Position numbers and translations under genes: made by a program | Notes under the pieces: model-generated | Database searches by the model: none | Seen by the model: the letters and a program-made list of their open reading frames with translations, nothing else | Told to the model about the DNA's origin: nothing | Shown: positions 5,469 to 10,245 of the stretch, piece by piece | Numbering within the stretch: position 1 is the first letter of the stretch | How the letters are laid out: each line of letters begins with the position of its first letter | From: Nitrososphaerota archaeon | GTDB lineage: Archaea > Thermoproteota > Nitrososphaeria > Nitrososphaerales > Nitrosopumilaceae | Assembly: GCA_016126025.1 (NCBI GenBank) | Contig: JAEFDA010000132.1 | Span: 1-10,245 of the forward strand | DNA length: 10,245 nt | Direction of reading: 5' to 3'

Positions 5469-6181
5469 TGAGACATCAGCTTGTCTATGGCCAGTTTGAC
5501 GGCATCCACTACGCTGTCTATCGACGATACTCCGCTGCGGTATTGTCTCTGACGCACCGGCTCGGATTGTTGCAATACATCAAGATATTCAACATACTCC
5601 GAAGATAAGAACTCCAAGATCAGCGTACCGTGACCGACCACATCCCATTCAATGGTAACACGGCCATCCGGGTTGACTATAATATCCGGGTAAGGCAGAT
5701 ATGCATTGTTCATGATAAAAAGCGCAAACCCCTTTACGGATTCTAAATTCATAGGTTTTTGATATGGCTCATCTATCGGCAGACCATGCAGGTAATGCAA
5801 CCTATTCGCAATGGGAGATCGACCAAAGTGGCTGATCACGAGAACTACACCTTCAACCGTCGTAGCATTCTTGAGGTGTGTTTGCCAAGCCGGCGGCTCT
5901 TGGTTGAACGCGGTCTGCATCCATATGGGCTGTGTTGGTGCCAGCAGTTCAGCAGTAATCTTATTGACTTGTTCAGACAGATATACGACGTCTTTATACT
6001 CACCATCATCACCATCACTAGATACTGGCAGTAATGAATAGCCGCACACATTAGGATGTTCATGAACTTTCTTTATTCGGTTCCTTGTTGAGAGATGATG
6101 TTCGTGTAGATAACGGAGCATCGGGTTACTACGGTCACTATTGAACGTTGAACTCTCGCTTTCAGCTAGTGACGCATACAT
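5465..6181 (-). CDS. Second gene of the operon: uncharacterised 238-residue protein with a P-D-G-x-x-x-x-E-W motif
   Basis: This soluble protein has no signal peptide or membrane segment. The N-terminal half is rich in H, N and S. A conserved-looking C-terminal region contains F-A-L-F-I-M-N-N-A-Y-L-P-Y-P-D-I-I-V (152-169) followed by N-P-D-G-R-V-T-I-E-W-D (170-180) and hydrophobic strands (HGTLILEFLSSEYVEYL), then an amphipathic helix at the end. The 'P-x-I-x-x-x-P-D-G-x-I-x-L-E-W' pattern is one I associate with small uncharacterised bacterial and archaeal proteins; function unknown, name not recalled. It starts at ATG 6181, one base after the stop of the first gene, with a canonical GGAGG at 6195-6191. 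Its stop overlaps the next start (ATGA), implying coordinated amounts of the two products, as in a complex or toxin-antitoxin pair; that is inference. Confidence 0.8.
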   Translation of the reverse strand: MYASLAESESSTFNSDRSNPMLRYLHEHHLSTRNRIKKVHEHPNVCGYSLLPVSSDGDDGEYKDVVYLSEQVNKITAELLAPTQPIWMQTAFNQEPPAWQTHLKNATTVEGVVLVISHFGRSPIANRLHYLHGLPIDEPYQKPMNLESVKGFALFIMNNAYLPYPDIIVNPDGRVTIEWDVVGHGTLILEFLSSEYVEYLDVLQQSEPVRQRQYRSGVSSIDSVVDAVKLAIDKLMSQ

Positions 6182-6182
6182 T

Positions 6183-6824
6183 CTAATGTTCCTCCAGCAT
6201 CGCGACCAACCTAGAATGGATTATGTCCTTCCTATTCTTCCACTCAGATATTTTGGTTTTCAAGGTGGCTGAATCAAGATTCCCATAGTGAATATTGCAA
6301 TCTATTATGATGCTTTTGTGACTCTCATTACCGCGATCCGCATTTCCAGTTCTAAAGTTAAGATTTAGTATTGCATCGTCCACGTTCATGGTGAACGTAG
6401 GTCGCATTACGAGTCCTTGGCTGCGGAGGTCCTCACTCAGGAAATGTTGTGTAATCCAACTATCAGGATCCCTGCGGATGACTGATGCAGTATAGTTCAG
6501 ACCCAATGCAGTGTAGGGTGTGTGTGGAAGCGTTTCGACATATAGAATTGCTCGGTCATGCACCTTACTATCTTCGTTCTGCTGAAACAACTGATCGCAT
6601 GCCTCCGTGATAGTCAACCTGTCTTGGTCTATCGTCCATTGAACACCATTTGAGTACTTTACAACAGATACGGCCGGCGTGGTAATGGTTTCCTCGGACT
6701 TCCAACTCTCAGGTACTATTCCACGGCGTACCAAAAAATCTTTGTTCAGTATTGAGGGGTTATGGTACTTGGCCACTACAACGACACCAAGTGAATGAAG
6801 CCAAATTATGGGCTCGATAATCAC
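6183..6824 (-). CDS. First gene of the operon: uncharacterised 213-residue protein with HNPSILN and YVETLP motifs
   Basis: The protein opens with a hydrophobic beta strand (VVVVAKY, 14-20), then H-N-P-S-I-L-N-K-D-F-L (21-31) and G-I-V-P-E-S-W (35-41). A Y-V-E-T-L-P-H-T-P-Y-T-A-L-G-L-N segment lies at 95-110, and the C-terminal half is alpha/beta. The YVE-x-LPH-x-x-Y-x-A-x-G-x-N stretch resembles the core of the sporadically distributed TIGR04255-type proteins; overall I know the pattern only as an uncharacterised family. No signal peptide: the N-terminal hydrophobic run is short and followed by polar sequence. It starts at GTG 6824, supported by GGTGA six bases upstream and an in-frame stop just before; a later start is possible, because known relatives begin nearer the VVVVAK strand. 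It is the promoter-proximal gene of the operon, and codon use is less GC-rich than in flanking genes, which suggests acquisition. Confidence 0.8.
   Translation of the reverse strand: MIIEPIIWLHSLGVVVVAKYHNPSILNKDFLVRRGIVPESWKSEETITTPAVSVVKYSNGVQWTIDQDRLTITEACDQLFQQNEDSKVHDRAILYVETLPHTPYTALGLNYTASVIRRDPDSWITQHFLSEDLRSQGLVMRPTFTMNVDDAILNLNFRTGNADRGNESHKSIIIDCNIHYGNLDSATLKTKISEWKNRKDIIHSRLVAMLEEH
6191..6195 (-). promoter_or_regulatory. Shine-Dalgarno GGAGG for the second operon gene
   Basis: GGAGG on the minus strand, nine bases before ATG 6181 and inside the end of the first gene. It fixes the start of the 238-residue protein and shows that internal cistrons of this operon use Shine-Dalgarno initiation. 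Confidence 0.75.
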
Positions 6825-6844
6825 TACATGTCACCCAGTCTTTA

Positions 6845-6856
6845 GCAATGCATTGC
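6845..6856. promoter_or_regulatory. 12-bp perfect palindrome GCAATGCATTGC upstream of the three-gene operon
   Basis: The palindrome lies 21-32 bases upstream of the operon's GTG start, where TBP/TFB or a repressor would bind. A weak A/T element (TTCATAACC on the minus strand, 6867-6859) sits just beyond it. Autoregulated small operons often have such an operator at the promoter. The functional role is inferred from position only. Confidence 0.4.
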
Positions 6857-6858
6857 AC

Positions 6859-7150
6859 GGTTATGAACGTACCGGATCCGATTTTTCTATTTGCATTGTG
6901 ACGTTTCGCCTCAAATGGTGTCCATGCCTGAGCTGGCCAGCGCGCGGAACTAGATCAAGCGCCAACCGGATTAGAAGTGAAATGCTACTGTAGCGACTCC
7001 CGGACAGGCCAAAAACTCTGTCGCCGGTCTCCTAGCAGCCTTCAATGTTACAGCCACCGCATCTATGCTGTACCCATCATGCGCAAACATTACAGTTCCG
7101 CGCAAAGGTGAACACGCCCGGCTTGATAGTGGAATGCCATGTAAAGGGGC
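6859..7150 (+). repeat. Diverged ~300-bp direct repeat, copy B
   Basis: Partner of the stretch at 2977-3290, in the same orientation. The best-conserved part is 6904-6992 (tcgcctcaaa, cgcgcgg, agatca, ccgga). On the minus strand, codons 7104-6979 read VMFAHDGYSIDAVAVTLKAA and on to AFHF, then stop; the end aligns with AFPIYSG in copy A, where copy B has TAA in place of the tyrosine codon. This suggests that both copies are remnants of one gene. It begins just upstream of the minus-strand operon and ends near the promoter of the 7263 gene. Hand alignment; boundaries approximate. Confidence 0.5.
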
Positions 7151-7234
7151 GCCCGATGCCCGACGGCGCTAGGCCGACCACATGCTGTCCTAACACCCTC
7201 TTCCATACTCATTGTGACTTCTGGCGCCCGCCCC

Positions 7235-7241
7235 CTTAAAT
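7235..7241 (+). promoter_or_regulatory. Box A promoter of the surface-protein operon
   Basis: CTTAAAT lies 28 bases before the GTG at 7263, the same geometry as the TTTTAA box before the ATG at 706. It predicts a nearly or fully leaderless transcript and supports the GTG start; no Shine-Dalgarno is seen. Confidence 0.55.
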
Positions 7242-7262
7242 CGCGCATGCCATCCCCAAGAC

Positions 7263-7589
7263 GTGATAGCGCTGGGCGTGGGCATGGCCGCCATGGCCGT
7301 CCTGGCCGCCGGAATGCTCCTGGAGTACTATGCCGAGAGGGACCGCATAGAGCGCGTGCGCGACATATCTGACGAGATCCGGGCGGCGCGCCTCCGCGAG
7401 GACGTATCGGCCTCATACCAGGACCCCGGCATACTGCTGGAGAACAGGTGGGGCGGCGACACCCACATAACCGGCCTCATAGTGATATGCGACGGCGGCG
7501 CCATCCTCAGGGCCCCACTCCACCACAGCGTGCCGGCGGGCGGCTCCGCCCTGATCGATGACGTGCCGGACCCGGGGGCTTGCACATGA
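7263..7589 (+). CDS. Small single-TM pilin-like protein preceding the large surface protein
   Basis: This 108-residue protein starts at GTG. It has one N-terminal hydrophobic segment (about residues 2-20), a charged helix (about 21-48, with E-Y-Y-A-E-R-D-R-I-E-R) and a beta-rich end containing L-L-E-N-R-W-G-G (58-65) and T-G-L-I-V-I-C-D-G-G (70-79). The order helix, charged coiled stretch, beta domain resembles archaeal pilin-like or FlaF/G-like proteins, but there is no clear prepilin cleavage motif, so it may simply be a membrane-anchored partner. It overlaps the start of the large surface protein (ATGA), so the two are translationally coupled and probably act together at the cell surface. 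Family not identified. Confidence 0.7.
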   Translation: MIALGVGMAAMAVLAAGMLLEYYAERDRIERVRDISDEIRAARLREDVSASYQDPGILLENRWGGDTHITGLIVICDGGAILRAPLHHSVPAGGSALIDDVPDPGACT

Positions 7590-10245
7590 TACCTGTAGCC
7601 GGCGCCCTGATATGTGTGGCATGCGTTCTGTGTGGCGCGGCCCACGCCGACATGCACCTGTACGTGCCCGATTCCATGATACAAAACATGCACTACGAGG
7701 GCATGATACTTTTGGATGAGCCGGCCGCCCGCCCCCACACCCTGCTGCTGGCCTCCGAGGGCCCCGTCCGCATACCCCACAATATCACCATACAAGCCGG
7801 GACCAACCACGGCATATTCAGCATATACCCGCACGGCGCCGGGGAGGCGCGCATATCGGCGGTGCCGCCCGGCGGTCCGCCCTCACACGCCACAACTACC
7901 ATACACCCCGACTCCCCCCGCCTGAGTATCATACTGCCGGGGGCCCGGAGCCTGGCGGCCACCCACATGCCCATATTCATATTCCTGGTGGATGGCGCCG
8001 GCCGCCCCCTGCCCGCCCCGCACGCCATACCCATACATCTGGACGCGCCGCCCTCCATGGACATCCCGTATGAGGCCGCCATACGCCCGGGCCGCACCCA
8101 CACCATGGTACAGGCCGCAGTGTATGGCTCCGGCGCCATACACGCATCCTCCGAATATGCGGCCGGCGGCTCCGCCGAGATACACCGGGACGACACTAAT
8201 ATCATGGTGCGGGTGGGCGTGGCGCCGAATCCCGCCCCCGAGGGATCCACCGCCGCATATTTCGTGTGGCTGGAGCGGGACGGCCACCTATACGACCCGC
8301 CGCACCGCACCAAGGTGCTCATATCTTCGGACTCGCCGGCGGCCTCCACCGCCCCGGGTCCGGGGCCGGGGCCCGTCCTCCGCGGGGCCATCTCCGAGAG
8401 CACATACCGCGGCACCATACACACCGGGCAGGTCGCAGGCCCCGGCGACGCCCGCGCGTACGGCAATACAGCCACCATAACGGCCACCGTACCCGGCGTG
8501 GGCAGCGGCAGCGCCACCATATCGGTGGGCGCCCACCCGGCCGAGGCGCTAGATATGGCCGCCTCCGCCTTGCGGGGCTGCATAGAGTCATCACCGGAAC
8601 ACGCACGCCACATACCCTGCGGCCGCATGCTGGGGGCCTTCACATCCCTGGGGGGCACCCCCGACCAAGTATACGACGGCATACCCCCCGACTGGATGCA
8701 CGCCGCCCTCCGCGCCGCGGACGCGCACCCCCGCGCCGACGCGGCGCGGCTGTGGGCGTTCCCCGACACATCCCACCACACCGCATGGGTGGTGGCCGGG
8801 TTCTATGCCACCGGCGGCATACCCGGCGTCTGGGTCCCGGCGCCTCCCCCCGACACATCCGATATAGTGACCAGCCACTCGGCCCCCTACAGTACTGGAG
8901 TGGGTCCGGTCACCATACCCGTGGACACGCCCGCCCCCCTCAACCTCACCGTGTCCGGCGGGGGGATATCCCCCGCAAGCCTGTCCCTGCCGGGCCCCGC
9001 GCCGCCGGACCTCCACATATCGTGGGAGCCGGCGCCCCATACGGAGGGGCCCCGGCTGCTGGGGATCATATACGTGACCGACCACGCGGGCCGCGCCATA
9101 CATCCAGGCCACGCACTGCACGAGCTCACCATATCCGGGTACGGGAACGCCACCATACTCCACACCATACCATACGGCGCCGCGGCCGCCGTATACGGCG
9201 AGTCGGACTGGTCCGGGGGCGTGCTGGCCCGGCTCCCCGGCGCCCCTCCGGCCCGCCTGCCCGCCGCCCAGGACACCCCGCACGCCATCTCCCTGTGGAT
9301 GCCCGACAGGGTGCACATATCCGAGGAGTTCCCGTATGTGATACATGCGGTCTCCGGGGACGTACCCGTACGCCGCATACACGATGCATCCTTGGCCTCC
9401 GGGTCGGTCTCGCCGGCCCCCGGCCACAGGCTGGTCGCCGACCATATGGGAGGGGGCGTGGCCGCCGTATGGGAGGGGGCGGCCGCCTGGGGCCACACCG
9501 AGCCGTTCCTCAACGAGATGCCCCACATACGAATCGGGACGGGGGACGCGCAGGTGCGCCTAGGCCAGAACATCACCATATCCGTGCACGGGGCGCCCCC
9601 CGGCGCCCAGATACGGACGGACGGCCCCCTCACATTCACCCACACCCCGCCGCACTCGTACACGGCCCGGCCCCCCGAGGCCGGCCAGTATGTGGTAAAC
9701 GTGACGGTGTCGGCCCCCGGCTGGCACCCGCACTCCCGCGCCATACCATACGTGGCCGACCACTACGCCGACGTCTCATATTCGGCCACGTCAAACGACT
9801 CGGTTCCGGTCCCCTTCGAGATACATATGGAGTCGGGCGACATATCGCACACGCTGCTCCCCGGCCAGGCCACGCCCCTGGCGCCGGGCGCCTACGCCGC
9901 CACCCTGGAACGTGACGCACATCTGGGCGGGAGCCGCTACACACTGTCCGGCGTCACCATAAACGGCGCCAAATCTGGGGACTCCGGGCACCTGGCCCTC
10001 ACCGTGGACGGCCCCACCCACATCACATCGCACTATGAGAGGGTGGTGGAGGTCCGCGCCTCATACTCCGGCGTACTGTCCGGGCCTATCCCCGGCTCGG
10101 GGGACTATACCCCCGGAGATATAGTCCAGATACGCGCCGGGCCCGTCTCGGTGTGGTGGGGGCTGGCCCGGGCCGTCCCCGCATCCTGGGAGGGGCTGCC
10201 GCCAAACCACCACATGCTCGACGATACCATCCGGTTCCCCGCCAC
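7586..10245 (+). CDS. Large secreted surface protein with Ig-like/beta domains (3' end beyond the window)
   Basis: The frame is open from ATG 7586 to the window end: 886 complete codons, partial. A Sec signal peptide (residues 1-21, ending CGAAHA) precedes a mature chain that is almost all beta strand, proline, glycine and short loops, with sequons NIT, NAT, NLT, NVT and NDS. Segments such as L-Y-V-P-D-S-M (25-31) and L-W-M-P-D-R-V (570-576) look like starts of repeated Ig-like domains. A short helical insert (about 322-400, AALRAADAHPRADAARLWAF) carries two of the few cysteines after the signal peptide, C332 and C345. Composition is striking: about 56 histidines and only two lysines (K243, K796). 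It is probably an S-layer-associated or adhesin-like protein. The long frames seen in other phases and on the other strand here are shadows of this gene. Confidence 0.8.
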   Translation, partial: MIPVAGALICVACVLCGAAHADMHLYVPDSMIQNMHYEGMILLDEPAARPHTLLLASEGPVRIPHNITIQAGTNHGIFSIYPHGAGEARISAVPPGGPPSHATTTIHPDSPRLSIILPGARSLAATHMPIFIFLVDGAGRPLPAPHAIPIHLDAPPSMDIPYEAAIRPGRTHTMVQAAVYGSGAIHASSEYAAGGSAEIHRDDTNIMVRVGVAPNPAPEGSTAAYFVWLERDGHLYDPPHRTKVLISSDSPAASTAPGPGPGPVLRGAISESTYRGTIHTGQVAGPGDARAYGNTATITATVPGVGSGSATISVGAHPAEALDMAASALRGCIESSPEHARHIPCGRMLGAFTSLGGTPDQVYDGIPPDWMHAALRAADAHPRADAARLWAFPDTSHHTAWVVAGFYATGGIPGVWVPAPPPDTSDIVTSHSAPYSTGVGPVTIPVDTPAPLNLTVSGGGISPASLSLPGPAPPDLHISWEPAPHTEGPRLLGIIYVTDHAGRAIHPGHALHELTISGYGNATILHTIPYGAAAAVYGESDWSGGVLARLPGAPPARLPAAQDTPHAISLWMPDRVHISEEFPYVIHAVSGDVPVRRIHDASLASGSVSPAPGHRLVADHMGGGVAAVWEGAAAWGHTEPFLNEMPHIRIGTGDAQVRLGQNITISVHGAPPGAQIRTDGPLTFTHTPPHSYTARPPEAGQYVVNVTVSAPGWHPHSRAIPYVADHYADVSYSATSNDSVPVPFEIHMESGDISHTLLPGQATPLAPGAYAATLERDAHLGGSRYTLSGVTINGAKSGDSGHLALTVDGPTHITSHYERVVEVRASYSGVLSGPIPGSGDYTPGDIVQIRAGPVSVWWGLARAVPASWEGLPPNHHMLDDTIRFPA

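Noticed and set aside
7693..9744. Long minus-strand frames (7693-8781, 8591-9526, 8887-9744)
   Set aside because: They mirror the codon pattern of the plus-strand surface gene, overlap each other, and have no domain or promoter.
8266..9915. 549-codon plus-strand frame with ATG
   Set aside because: It is in another phase of the large surface-protein gene and its translation is almost entirely R, G, P and H, typical of an out-of-frame reading of GC-rich DNA. The frame from 7586 has a signal peptide, sequons and no stop.
1..10245. CRISPR array, tRNA or rRNA genes, transposase genes
   Set aside because: No regularly spaced repeats, no T-loop (GGTTCRANTCC) or cloverleaf candidates, no ribosomal RNA signature and no recognisable transposase motif were found by reading both strands.

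Overview
The window looks archaeal, most likely from a GC-rich marine Thaumarchaeota (Nitrososphaerota) close to Cenarchaeum symbiosum. The signs are: very frequent ATA for isoleucine in GC-rich genes; short A/T boxes (TTTTAA, CTTAAA) about 21-28 bases before start codons with no room for a leader; GTG and TTG starts; a pilin-type N-terminus; and surface proteins rich in N-glycosylation sequons. The host assignment is inference.

Layout. Positions 1-2724 are GC-rich and look like an envelope or secretion locus: a pilin-like protein (61-627), a T-rich terminator, then an overlapping pair resembling PrgI/VirB3 (706-1359) and the N-terminal domain of VirB4/HerA-type transfer ATPases (1349-2245, no ATPase domain). 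A small membrane protein (2724-2242, minus) converges on this pair and shares a CTAG double stop. Positions 2936-3563 are AT-richer and hold one copy of a diverged repeat plus a doubtful small ORF. Positions 3564-4694 encode a secreted matrixin-like zinc protease with a C-terminal coiled coil.

Positions 4695-7230 form an AT-richer island with a compact three-gene minus-strand operon (6824 to 5004). The three products, 213, 238 and about 154 residues, look like uncharacterised, patchily distributed families; the last is interrupted by one in-frame TGA where the relatives I recall have arginine. A second copy of the diverged repeat lies just upstream of this operon, so the two copies flank the protease and the operon.

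From 7263 to the window end, GC-rich sequence resumes: a one-TM pilin-like small protein, translationally coupled (ATGA) to a very large secreted surface protein that runs off the end. It is almost lysine-free and histidine-rich.

The best candidate for an undescribed system is the three-gene operon. The PrgI/VirB4-N pair beside a pilin-like gene is a second candidate, a possible reduced secretion or pilus machine.
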